From Desulfuromonas sp. (GTDB lineage Bacteria; Desulfobacterota; Desulfuromonadia; Desulfuromonadales; Desulfuromonadaceae): a stretch of DNA of 64,000 bases. A program made the position numbers and the translations under genes. The notes beneath the pieces were generated by a model. That model saw only the letters and a program-made list of their open reading frames with translations, was not told the DNA's origin and did no database searches. Shown in pieces: positions 1-7,036 of the stretch; position 1 is the first letter of the stretch, and every line of letters begins with the position of its first letter. Where the stretch lies: NCBI GenBank assembly GCA_002869685.1, contig PKUE01000161.1, forward strand, positions 1 to 64,000, in the 5' to 3' direction.

Positions 1-74
1 ATACTGCTGAGCTTGTTGAGTTGTTGAAAGGGGATCAGGAGATTGAAGTGAGGATTCGCAAGATGAATCTATAG
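1..74 (+). CDS. 3' end of an unidentified gene (partial)
   Basis: An open frame enters from the left edge (frame starting at base 3) and stops at TAG 72-74. It encodes 23 residues ending in EVRIRKMNL. A strong bidirectional terminator starts 31 nt downstream, which fits a real gene end. The visible residues are too few to assign a family. Its orientation makes it convergent with the HipA-like gene. Confidence 0.45.
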   Translation, partial: TAELVELLKGDQEIEVRIRKMNL

Positions 75-104
75 AGCGTTTTAGCTCAAGAGAGCGATTG
101 AAAT

Positions 105-146
105 GAAAAAAGCGGGAAATCGACGAATCGATTTCCCGCTTTTTTC
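105..146. terminator. Bidirectional intrinsic terminator
   Basis: A perfect 19-bp inverted repeat (arms 105-123 and 128-146, loop CGAA) has A-tracts and T-tracts at the outer ends, so it works on both strands. It lies between the partial upstream gene and the convergent hipA-like gene. Its arm shares 16 nt, AAAAAAGCGGGAAATC, with the terminator at 2801-2840. Confidence 0.85.
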
Positions 147-163
147 ATCGTGGTATTTCTTGT

Positions 164-1516
164 TTAAGAAAGTAATCGAGGGCCAGTGGTGTTCTTCTCT
201 GTAAGCTGTTCCAATTGTTGTTGGGCAATATTTTGAAAGCCTACAGAAACTCTAGGATCGCTGGTAACGTTACTCCAAAATTTGATCGCCCAAAGTGTCG
301 CGTCGGCCCAATATGGAAAAAGTTTCGCATCGGGCGTTGGCAGATCGTAGGGCCGGTCAATGAGTTCACCAGATGTTGCTGGGCGGTAATGCATTGGTAG
401 CATGTCATAGGCCGGGCAGAGACGAAATGGTAGAGCGTCTGTGAAGAACGAGATGTTGCCAAAGTGACGATCCGTGTTGGCAATGAGTCTGCCAAATGCT
501 TCCAGCCAGCAAATATCTTCGACGTCATCAGTGGTGATAAGCTCTGCGCTGTTTAACCTCAAAGCCGATAAGTGCCAGCGATCCCGTGATTCACCGCTGA
601 ATTCATCTTCCAGGATACCCAAGTGCGTTATTCCTTTTCGACCAATGTTGCCGATACGGTCAAAACGTTGGACTTCCAGAAACGCTCGTGTGCCGAAAAA
701 AAATAGCTGGCTTTGTGCTGCCGGGTGTCCAGCCTCAGTGATTGTTTGCAAAGCAAGGTGCTCGCAAACGAGCAAATCAGCCCAGCGTTGACCTTCGATA
801 GTGTGGACAGGAGGCGTGAATTTGACCAGTACCTGATGCGGGGCCTCGTTGTCAATGCGGATACAGAATTTCGGTTGTTCGCCGCCAGCGGAAGACCCCG
901 GCGGATCGCCAGCCATGGCTTCATCCGCCAATTGCGGGTAACGTGTTTCTCTGTCAATTGATTTCATACTGATTGTCGGTTCCCCTTGGTTGCCAAGGTA
1001 GGCGGCAAGGGCTGTTTCGCCGACAATCAGATTTCCTGGCATGTCTGAACCGCCCAGGGCCAGAGCAAGGAGGAGATGCTGATCTGACCAGTCGTTAAGG
1101 CGATCGGGTAGGTTCAGCGCCTGACATCGTCTGGCAAAGGCGCGACCGAGAAAGCCTTCCGGTCGCAGATTCTCAATGAACCAGGGAAGGTGGTTGTAGA
1201 GTTGTCCGCGTTCTTCAGTCGGCTGCCAGTAATATTGTCTATTCGCCAGAGCGGATAGTGTTCCGTATTTGCGGACATCACCACTGGGCTGCACCTGGTA
1301 AATGGGAATGGAGTGGCCTAACTCGGCCATTGGGCGCGTCAGTGCGTAAAGAGTCGCACGTGCTTTCCCCAACGTTACAACCTGGTGGCGATTACGCTGA
1401 ATGATACGCGATAGCGTTGGTTGGCTGACGCCGAGTTGTTGCTGTAATGCTGCGGCGTCTTTTGCTCCCGAGCTAAGTATTGTTTTTAGACGGCTGTCTT
1501 GTGCTATTTGTGGCAC
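164..1516 (-). CDS. yjjJ: HipA-family Ser/Thr kinase toxin, YjjJ-like, with fused HTH
   Basis: The 450-residue protein carries an N-terminal helix-turn-helix (about residues 22-42, LGVSQPTLSRII) joined to a HipA-type kinase. Visible kinase landmarks are the glycine-rich loop SSAGGEQPK (208-216), lysine in VLVKF (232), the catalytic-loop-like ANTDRHFGN (346-354) and the metal-binding PAYD (368-371). HipA kinases phosphorylate host targets such as aminoacyl-tRNA synthetases. In classical systems a separate HipB binds DNA and neutralises HipA. Here the DNA-binding part is fused to the kinase, as in E. coli YjjJ. The start is GTG at 1516, with GAGGTG 5 nt upstream. No hipB is adjacent; the divergent gene at 1795 has an HTH but is much larger than HipB. 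The toxin role is inferred from the family. Confidence 0.85.
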   Translation of the reverse strand: MPQIAQDSRLKTILSSGAKDAAALQQQLGVSQPTLSRIIQRNRHQVVTLGKARATLYALTRPMAELGHSIPIYQVQPSGDVRKYGTLSALANRQYYWQPTEERGQLYNHLPWFIENLRPEGFLGRAFARRCQALNLPDRLNDWSDQHLLLALALGGSDMPGNLIVGETALAAYLGNQGEPTISMKSIDRETRYPQLADEAMAGDPPGSSAGGEQPKFCIRIDNEAPHQVLVKFTPPVHTIEGQRWADLLVCEHLALQTITEAGHPAAQSQLFFFGTRAFLEVQRFDRIGNIGRKGITHLGILEDEFSGESRDRWHLSALRLNSAELITTDDVEDICWLEAFGRLIANTDRHFGNISFFTDALPFRLCPAYDMLPMHYRPATSGELIDRPYDLPTPDAKLFPYWADATLWAIKFWSNVTSDPRVSVGFQNIAQQQLEQLTEKNTTGPRLLS

Positions 1517-1527
1517 TTTTCACCTCG

Positions 1528-1560
1528 TGCAAATAGATATATGAATAGATAGTATTTGCA
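1528..1560. promoter_or_regulatory. Candidate operator, inverted repeat over the yjjJ promoter
   Basis: TGCAAATA (1528-1535) and TATTTGCA (1553-1560) form perfect 8-bp arms separated by 17 bp. The right arm covers part of the -10 element and the start of the spacer of the minus-strand promoter. A related block with TGCAA followed by TATGAATAG recurs at 1597-1612. This arrangement suits autorepression by the HTH domain of the HipA-like protein, which is inference. Confidence 0.45.
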
Positions 1561-1577
1561 TAAAGCCAATATGTCAA
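1549..1577 (-). promoter_or_regulatory. Sigma-70 promoter for yjjJ
   Basis: Read on the minus strand, TTGACA (1577-1572), a 17-bp spacer and TACTAT (1554-1549) form a near-consensus promoter about 35 bp upstream of the GTG start. Confidence 0.6.
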
Positions 1578-1709
1578 ATAGTTAAAGAATTAATGTTGCA
1601 ATCTATGAATAGTTTTATGCATCGATTCGTTGCTTTCTTTAGTCATTAAAATTTAATCTTCCATAGAAAGGCCAGAATGGGTTGTTGATGGCTGGTTTAG
1701 TAAATTTTA

Positions 1710-1738
1710 TTGACTATTTACTGTAACATTTTTATCTT
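1710..1738 (+). promoter_or_regulatory. Sigma-70 promoter for the HTH gene at 1795
   Basis: TTGACT (1710-1715), a 17-bp spacer and TATCTT (1733-1738) precede the gene by about 56 nt in an AT-rich stretch. Confidence 0.5.
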
Positions 1739-1794
1739 TAGATTGTCGCTCGTCATGGAGAACTGAAAACTATATGAGTTGAGGAGATTGTAAA

Positions 1795-2754
1795 ATGTTT
1801 AGCGAAGACTTGATAAAGCTTGCGTTGAAAATTATGTCTTGCAGTCAAAAGGAACTTGCCAGTCAGCTTGGGGTTTCACCTACTCAGATCAGTAAATGGA
1901 AAAAGGGAGAGTACATGTCGACAGACATGGAAAAAAGAATCCGCACAGAGCTGAAAATTGATGATAAAGACCCAGCCTTTATTTTATGGGCAGGCTCTCT
2001 TGAGCAATCTGCCAAGTGGGAAAGGCTTATCCTTTTTTTGTCTGAGCGAGCACAGGAGCACTCAGATACGGGTTATAAAACATATCCTCTCTCGGATGAA
2101 ATGGGCACCCTGTGTTGGGAGACTTTTCATACATTGAAGAAAATGGGTGTTAATTTTCCGAAAAATTTTCCTGATGTTTTGGATATAGATTATGATCACG
2201 TATATGAAAATGATGAGAGTGATAATATTTTGGATAAGCTAGAAGAAAATTCATATTCTGCACATATTTATAAGATTTATAGAGCATTAAATGATGTGTA
2301 TGCATTTTATGCAGCTTATATTAGTGAATTGGTACTGGATGACGATCTAGATTTGCTGGATGTAGGAAATGACATCGAATCTTGTCTTATGGAACTTGCT
2401 GCAACTAAAATCGAAGTGGATGAAGCATTTGCACCGGATTTTAGTAAATTCAGATATGAAGTGGTAAGAAATTATAAGGAATGGCTGAAAATCGTTAAAG
2501 ACAAAGCTTTTCGCGCTGGAGTTCCACTGCGTGCAGAACTGATGCAGTTAGTTTATGATTCTCATGATGAGCTTGGACATGAAGCAGAAGCAGAGAGCCT
2601 CGGGTTTAACTTTTCACGAATTCATCCGGATGTGTACATGAATGAACTGCTTTGCGGAATGAGAGTCATCCATCAAGTACTCCCTCTTATCATGAAAAAA
2701 TTGGGAATATATGATGAGTATAAGGTAGATGATTCAGACCTTACTCTGGGATAA
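1795..2754 (+). CDS. HTH-domain protein of unknown function
   Basis: The 319-residue protein begins with an XRE/Cro-like helix-turn-helix (about residues 16-38, SQKELASQLGVSPTQISKWK). About 270 residues follow that I do not recognise. They are rich in Asp and Glu, mostly helical in appearance, without predicted membrane segments or a catalytic motif I can name. The start is ATG 1795 with GAGGAG 9 nt upstream. The coding sequence is visibly more AT-rich than the neighbouring trpS and thi genes, which suggests horizontal acquisition. It is divergent from the HipA-like kinase and ends at the second copy of the shared terminator. It may regulate or partner that kinase, but this rests on position only. 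Confidence 0.75.
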   Translation: MFSEDLIKLALKIMSCSQKELASQLGVSPTQISKWKKGEYMSTDMEKRIRTELKIDDKDPAFILWAGSLEQSAKWERLILFLSERAQEHSDTGYKTYPLSDEMGTLCWETFHTLKKMGVNFPKNFPDVLDIDYDHVYENDESDNILDKLEENSYSAHIYKIYRALNDVYAFYAAYISELVLDDDLDLLDVGNDIESCLMELAATKIEVDEAFAPDFSKFRYEVVRNYKEWLKIVKDKAFRAGVPLRAELMQLVYDSHDELGHEAEAESLGFNFSRIHPDVYMNELLCGMRVIHQVLPLIMKKLGIYDEYKVDDSDLTLG

Positions 2755-2800
2755 TTTCTTAGAGAACTTTTTGGAGCTCATCGCTAAGCTAAAAAATTAC

Positions 2801-2840
2801 AAAAAAGCGGGAAATCAATTTGATGATTTCCCGCTTTTTT
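2801..2840. terminator. Bidirectional intrinsic terminator, same arm as 105-146
   Basis: Arms 2801-2817 and 2824-2840 form a perfect 17-bp stem with a 6-nt loop, flanked by A-tracts and T-tracts. It separates the HTH gene from the convergent trpS. It shares 16 nt of stem with the hairpin at 105-146. Confidence 0.85.
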
Positions 2841-2861
2841 TATTTTTATGTGCAGGAATGT

Positions 2862-3827
2862 TTAATAGGCCATGCCCGATTTCTTGCGTACTTTGCGCAT
2901 GACTTTAGAGGCCGCATAACGAGCCTTCTGAGCGCCCAGCTCCAACGTCTTGTGCAGGGTTTCCTTGTCTTCAAGAATCGCGTTACGTCGTTCGGTGAAC
3001 GGGGTGAAATAGTCGCGTACCGTCTCGAACAGCTCCTGTTTTACCTCGCCGTAGCCGAGACCGCCGGCCAGATAGCGCTGGCGCAGGGCGTCCTGCTGCT
3101 CTTTATCGAGGAACAGGCGATAGATCTGGAACACGTTGCATTTGTCCGGGTCTTTGGGATCTTCCACTGGGGTCGGGTCGGTGACGATGCGCATGATCTG
3201 CTTACGCAGTTGTTTTTCATTTTGGAACAGGTCGATGGTGTTGCCGTAGCTCTTGCTCATCTTCTGACCGTCGAGGCCGGGAACCGTGGCCACGTCATCG
3301 TCAATGTCCGGCTCGGGCAGGGTGAAAATCTCGCCGTAAACGTTGTTGACTTTGATGGCGATGTCGCGGGTGACTTCCACGTGCTGTTTCTGATCTTTAC
3401 CGACCGGCACTTTGTCACTGTTAAACAGCAGAATGTCAGCGCTCATCAGCACCGGGTAGGCGAACAGTCCGTGGTTGGCGGCAATCCCTTTGGCGATTTT
3501 GTCCTTGTAGCTGTGGCAGCGCTCCAGCAGACCCATGGGGGTGAAGTTGGACAGAAACCAGGCCAGCTCCTGGACTTCGGGCACGTCAGACTGCACCCAG
3601 AAGGTGCTACGCTCCGGGTCCATACCGAGAGCAAGGAATTTGGCGGCGGCTTCCAGGGTGCCGGTGGCCAGAGCCTTGCCATCGGACACGCTGGTCATGG
3701 CGTGGTAGTTGGCAATGAAACAGAACAGTTCGCCCTGCTCCTGATAGTCGATCATCTTTTTCATCATGCCGAAGTAGTTGCCCAGATGCAGGGAACCGGA
3801 CGGCTGGATACCGGAAAGAATGCGCAT
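2862..3827 (-). CDS. trpS: Tryptophanyl-tRNA synthetase
   Basis: This class I aminoacyl-tRNA synthetase charges tRNA-Trp in the cytoplasm. The protein of 321 residues shows the HIGH-type signature in PSGSLHLGNYFG near the N-terminus and the KMSKS loop in KMSKSYGNTIDL. The open frame extends 26 codons further upstream. I chose the ATG at 3827 because family members start with a short MRILSGIQPSG-like strand and AAGGA lies 7 nt before it. The length is typical for bacterial TrpS. It is transcribed alone, bounded by a terminator on each side. Confidence 0.95.
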   Translation of the reverse strand: MRILSGIQPSGSLHLGNYFGMMKKMIDYQEQGELFCFIANYHAMTSVSDGKALATGTLEAAAKFLALGMDPERSTFWVQSDVPEVQELAWFLSNFTPMGLLERCHSYKDKIAKGIAANHGLFAYPVLMSADILLFNSDKVPVGKDQKQHVEVTRDIAIKVNNVYGEIFTLPEPDIDDDVATVPGLDGQKMSKSYGNTIDLFQNEKQLRKQIMRIVTDPTPVEDPKDPDKCNVFQIYRLFLDKEQQDALRQRYLAGGLGYGEVKQELFETVRDYFTPFTERRNAILEDKETLHKTLELGAQKARYAASKVMRKVRKKSGMAY

Positions 3828-3876
3828 GGTGTTGTCCTTGTGGTGAAAGTCGTCGTTATCGTTCAGTGAATGATCC

Positions 3877-3915
3877 AAAAACAAAACAAGCCGCGATACG
3901 ATCATCGCGGCTTGT
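3877..3915 (-). terminator. Intrinsic terminator for the 4084-4656 gene
   Basis: On the minus strand a 12-bp GC-rich stem (3915-3904 with 3897-3886) is followed by TTTGTTTTT. It ends transcription of the transglutaminase-like gene before trpS. Confidence 0.7.
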
Positions 3916-4083
3916 GTGATTTCAATGTTGCCGCGCCGTGCCCGGCGCAGTCTGTGATGTCAAAAAAGCGGAAGGCACGCGATCAGTCCATAAAGGCTGA
4001 ACGCCACCACCATCGCTGCAATGTCATCGTCTGTGTTTTCATAGCGCGCAGAGTAACAGGTTCGGGATGCGCGGTCAATGGCC

Positions 4084-4656
4084 TTACTCAACATCGGGAA
4101 GGTTGTGGTAGACCTCCTCGACGGTCTGGTAGCCGGTCAGAACCGCCACGATCTGGGGTAACGGCTCGGCATGACGCTCAGGCAGATCGTATTCGCCACC
4201 GACAATGGTCGGAAAGGCCAATTGCTCGACGGGCGGGCAGAACTGGGCGTCCACACCGGACTTGTTGCCGCGCGGATCGATGCGATACCAACCGTAGTCG
4301 TCCAGCCATACCGCGACCAACCCATGCAGACAAAAAGTCACGGGCTGTTGCGTTTCATCAAGGATCAGGCGTTGATAGCACAGGGCCGCAGGAATGGCGT
4401 TGGCACGCAGCAGGGCGACGAGCAGGTGGCTCTTGGCGTAGCAGTAGCCGGTGCCGTGCGCCAGCACATCGGAGGCGATGCAGGTCACCGGGTTCAGGCG
4501 GTAGTCCCAGCTGTGTTTGATGGCATCACGGACAAATTCAAAGCAGTTTTTAGCGGTTTTCAGGTTGTCGTCGGCCACGCGTAAATCGGCAGCCTTGGCC
4601 TGAATGGCCGGATGGTGAAAATTGATGATGCTAGTCTGTGCCAGATACTCTTCCAT
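4084..4656 (-). CDS. Transglutaminase-like cysteine protease-fold protein
   Basis: The 190-residue protein matches the transglutaminase-like superfamily. It has the nucleophilic cysteine in GTGYCYAKSHLLVALL, then histidine in FCLHGLVAVW and aspartate in WYRIDPRGN, in the expected triad order. Such proteins are peptidases or acyl-transfer enzymes; the substrate is unknown. There is no signal peptide, so it is probably cytoplasmic. I chose the ATG at 4656, preceded by GGAG. The open frame continues upstream, but that extension runs antisense-like through the merR gene. It lies 79 bp downstream of merR on the same strand and could be in its transcript. Confidence 0.75.
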   Translation of the reverse strand: MEEYLAQTSIINFHHPAIQAKAADLRVADDNLKTAKNCFEFVRDAIKHSWDYRLNPVTCIASDVLAHGTGYCYAKSHLLVALLRANAIPAALCYQRLILDETQQPVTFCLHGLVAVWLDDYGWYRIDPRGNKSGVDAQFCPPVEQLAFPTIVGGEYDLPERHAEPLPQIVAVLTGYQTVEEVYHNLPDVE

Positions 4657-4735
4657 GGTGGGACTCCGGGCAATAAAGGAAAGCGTGACTTCGACACATA
4701 ACATGATGAGTTCACTCGGTAAATGGAAATCTTGG

Positions 4736-5272
4736 TCAGCGCGTTTGCCAGGCCCTCTGTGATTGGTGGCGGATGTGCGAGATTTCCTGTGCGTCGAGAC
4801 CCAGTGAGCGGAGAAAATCGTCGTGAGCCTGGGGCGAGCGTTGCTCGAAAGTCGCGTGCCAGCGCTGCATGGCGGTTTCGTCCATCCCGGCGGTCGCGAG
4901 CATGTCCACCCATTGCTCTTTGGTGACCACGGTGATGCTGGGCTGATGGGCCATGGCTGTGAGCAAACGGGTAATTTCATGTTGTTGCTGGCGCAGGCGC
5001 ACAATGTCGTCGTTGATCTGGCGCAGGCGTTTTTCCAGCAGGTTCTGGGCCGGAGCGTTCGGCTCATCAATCAGCGTCTGAATCTCTTCCAGCGGCAGTC
5101 CGGCGTCCCGATAGCGACGGATCCGTTCAAGACGCTGATCGTCTGTTTCTCCATAGCAACGGTAGCCGTTGGCGGCGCGCTGGGCGTGGAGCAGACCGAT
5201 GCGCTCATAGTAGAGCAGGGTGCTGCGTGACAGATGATGGCGTTTTGCCAGTTGGGAGATGGTGTAGGACAT
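4736..5272 (-). CDS. MerR-family transcriptional regulator
   Basis: The 178-residue protein has the MerR winged-helix DNA-binding domain (residues 3-70; SQLAKRHHLSRSTLLYYERIG and GYRCY). A helical dimerisation segment follows (about 75-108), then a C-terminal effector-type domain (about 116-171, with QRWHATFEQRSPQAH). MerR dimers usually bind between -35 and -10 and untwist DNA when the effector domain senses a ligand. The ligand here is unknown. The C-terminal domain is duplicated as a separate 61-residue protein encoded just upstream at 5328-5513. The start is ATG 5272, with AGAGAG upstream. Confidence 0.85.
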   Translation of the reverse strand: MSYTISQLAKRHHLSRSTLLYYERIGLLHAQRAANGYRCYGETDDQRLERIRRYRDAGLPLEEIQTLIDEPNAPAQNLLEKRLRQINDDIVRLRQQQHEITRLLTAMAHQPSITVVTKEQWVDMLATAGMDETAMQRWHATFEQRSPQAHDDFLRSLGLDAQEISHIRHQSQRAWQTR

Positions 5273-5284
5273 GGTGATTACTCT

Positions 5285-5316
5285 CTTGCGGCTGGTCGCT
5301 AACAACCAGCCGCAAG
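5285..5316 (-). promoter_or_regulatory. Intercistronic hairpin before merR
   Basis: A perfect 12-bp stem (5285-5296 with 5305-5316, loop 8 nt) fills most of the 55-nt gap between the small gene and merR. It ends a few bases before the merR ribosome binding site. No T-tract follows it on the minus strand, so it is not a standard terminator. It may stabilise the upstream message or limit merR translation. Confidence 0.5.
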
Positions 5317-5327
5317 GCAGATGAGGG

Positions 5328-5513
5328 TTAACAGCTTTGCTGACGGATCGTGGCGACGTCGTCTTCGGTCAGTCCCAGCCAGGTGAGAAACGACTGATGA
5401 GCGAGCGGATGGCGCTGTTCAAACAGCTGGTGCCAGCGCTGCAAATCGTTGTCGGTCAGCCCCTGCTCTTTGAGCAGGGCAATCCATTGTCCCTTGGTGA
5501 TGTGTGAAGCCAT
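5328..5513 (-). CDS. Stand-alone copy of the neighbouring MerR C-terminal domain
   Basis: The 61-residue protein aligns without gaps over 56 positions to residues 116-171 of the MerR regulator, with 26 identities by hand count, including QRWH, FEQR, AH, FL and LGL. It lacks any DNA-binding part. A strong AAGGAG lies 7 nt before ATG 5513. It lies directly upstream of merR on the same strand and is probably co-transcribed. It could bind the same ligand, or form mixed oligomers with the regulator. Both ideas are inference. Confidence 0.75.
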   Translation of the reverse strand: MASHITKGQWIALLKEQGLTDNDLQRWHQLFEQRHPLAHQSFLTWLGLTEDDVATIRQQSC

Positions 5514-5611
5514 GAGATTTCTCCTTGTTGAATGGCGTGAAAAGATCACGTCGTGGCCACAACGTCACAATAGCCTAAAGTGTGAAGTCGTAGTCGGGTC
5601 AACAGGAAAAA

Positions 5612-6037
5612 TCAATTTAACGGAACGCGCTGGCGGTTTTTGCCTTTTTCGAGATCAAAGCTGAACACATCCATGGCCATCTGGGCGATCCGTTGGCCTT
5701 TTTTGCCGATCACTTCGTTTGGGTACACGGCGGTTTCCCCCGGTGCCATGGTGCGACACCCTTGCGGAGCGCCAATGACCTGATGGCCGTGGGCGAGGAT
5801 GTAGCGTTGCCTGCCGATCTCGGCACAGTACAGGGTTTGTTGGGAGCGGTTGGTTGCTCGCCACTGAGCGCGCGGCGGGTAGTTGTTGGCGTAGAACGTG
5901 CGGACTTCCAGAGTGATGAACGGTTTGTTGTCAGCTTCGATGGTGGTGTATTCCTGCCAGGAGGACCAGTTGGCTTGTGCCGAAGCCACCCAGATCAGGA
6001 GAATAAGTCCCACCAGAATAACGCGCAAGGATCGCAT
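5612..6037 (-). CDS. Periplasmic protein of unknown function
   Basis: The 141-residue product starts with a clear Sec signal peptide (MRSLRVILVGLILLIWVASAQA, cleavage after about residue 22). The mature part of about 119 residues is beta-rich in appearance. It has two cysteines (in LYCAEI and PQGCRT) that could form a disulfide in the periplasm. I do not recognise the family. AAGGAG lies 7 nt before ATG 6037, which is why the upstream in-frame codons were left out. Confidence 0.7.
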   Translation of the reverse strand: MRSLRVILVGLILLIWVASAQANWSSWQEYTTIEADNKPFITLEVRTFYANNYPPRAQWRATNRSQQTLYCAEIGRQRYILAHGHQVIGAPQGCRTMAPGETAVYPNEVIGKKGQRIAQMAMDVFSFDLEKGKNRQRVPLN

Positions 6038-6166
6038 CGTTTCGCTCCTTTTGCTGCGGGTAATGTATTCGGTGACGAGAGGTCTGCTGGCGCACACCTA
6101 CAAGTCTATCGACGGATTGGCGAGAAATGTTAAACGTGTTGCAATATGCGAAATGAAAATTGATTT

Positions 6167-6201
6167 GTGTTGCCGGACAGTCAACAACAGTCCGGCAACA
6201 C
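6167..6201 (-). terminator. Hairpin downstream of gspB, probable terminator
   Basis: A 12-bp perfect stem (6167-6178 with 6190-6201) lies 14 nt beyond the gspB stop. The sequence after it on the minus strand is AT-rich but has only short T-runs, so termination may be incomplete. Confidence 0.5.
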
Positions 6202-6214
6202 TGCAGGATGATGA

Positions 6215-7030
6215 TCAGGCACCTCGGCGTGGCACCAGGAAGTAGTAGCCCTGATAGCTGAAAATGGCCCCGTCCGAGGTGATCTCTTCAAGGCGATAAC
6301 GGTCATCAAGGTAATTGCCTGCCCGCATGATGCGATCGTTGAGGCGGATCAGACTGGTGTTCTGATCGCCGGTGTACGCATGAACCGACAGATGCAACCG
6401 AGGCAGTTGCTGCTGAATGCTGCCAGGGAGTTCGGTGAGAGCCAGAACATTCCGGGCTGGTGGCTGCGGCGCAGGTGGTGGTGTTGCTGTGTGGCTGACT
6501 ACCTGGGGTGTTGTGATTTGCGCTGGCGTCGCAACGGTTTCAGTTGCTGGCACCGGTGCCGGCTTTGCTGCGGGCGCTGGTTGTTGAACCGTAGCTACTG
6601 CCTGGGTGTTGACGATGGTCTGGGCAACGGTGGCATCCGCAGGCGCAACGGCGGGTGGCAGGGTTGCCACCACCTGTGGCTCCGGCATCACCGCCGGGGC
6701 TGCCACAACCGGTTCCGGCGTAGGTGGCGTCATGGGTGCTGGTGGCGTTGTCGGAGCAACGGGGTCAACCGAGGCGGTCTGCGCTGGAGTGGGTTCAACC
6801 CGCGTCGGAGCAGGTGCCACTTCTGTTACCGTATCGGTGTCGTGCCACGGACCGAACAGCCACAGCAGCACCGCCGCATTGAGCAGCAGGATCACCAGCA
6901 ACAGCAGCGGCCACAGGGGGCGTTTGCGCGGAGCCGGGGGGCTGTTGTCATGCTGAGTTTCCAGGGTTGGCGTCGTTGCTTCCTGACGATTTTTTTCTGA
7001 TTTTTTCAGGGCTTCGAGAATGAAAGACAT
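6215..7030 (-). CDS. gspB: General secretion pathway protein GspB-like
   Basis: The 271-residue protein has a short cytoplasmic N-terminus (MSFILEALKKSEKNR). One transmembrane helix follows (about residues 39-60, PLLLLVILLLNAAVLLWLF), then a Pro/Ala/Thr-rich periplasmic linker. The C-terminal domain of about 70 residues (LHLSVHAY through YFLVPR) is the GspB/PulB-type domain. With GspA this protein helps insert or assemble the secretin through peptidoglycan in type II secretion systems. It begins 6 nt after the gspA stop and is certainly in the same transcript. No other gsp genes are in the window. Confidence 0.85.
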   Translation of the reverse strand: MSFILEALKKSEKNRQEATTPTLETQHDNSPPAPRKRPLWPLLLLVILLLNAAVLLWLFGPWHDTDTVTEVAPAPTRVEPTPAQTASVDPVAPTTPPAPMTPPTPEPVVAAPAVMPEPQVVATLPPAVAPADATVAQTIVNTQAVATVQQPAPAAKPAPVPATETVATPAQITTPQVVSHTATPPPAPQPPARNVLALTELPGSIQQQLPRLHLSVHAYTGDQNTSLIRLNDRIMRAGNYLDDRYRLEEITSDGAIFSYQGYYFLVPRRGA

Positions 7031-7036
7031 GGTCGG

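Noticed and set aside
2820..3869. 349-codon plus-strand frame across trpS
   Set aside because: It lies opposite a clear trpS gene with both class I signatures. Its product has no recognisable motif and no ribosome site.
4657..5070. N-terminal extension of the transglutaminase-like gene
   Set aside because: The extra frame runs through the merR gene in another phase and has an implausible composition. GGAG before ATG 4656 supports the shorter form.
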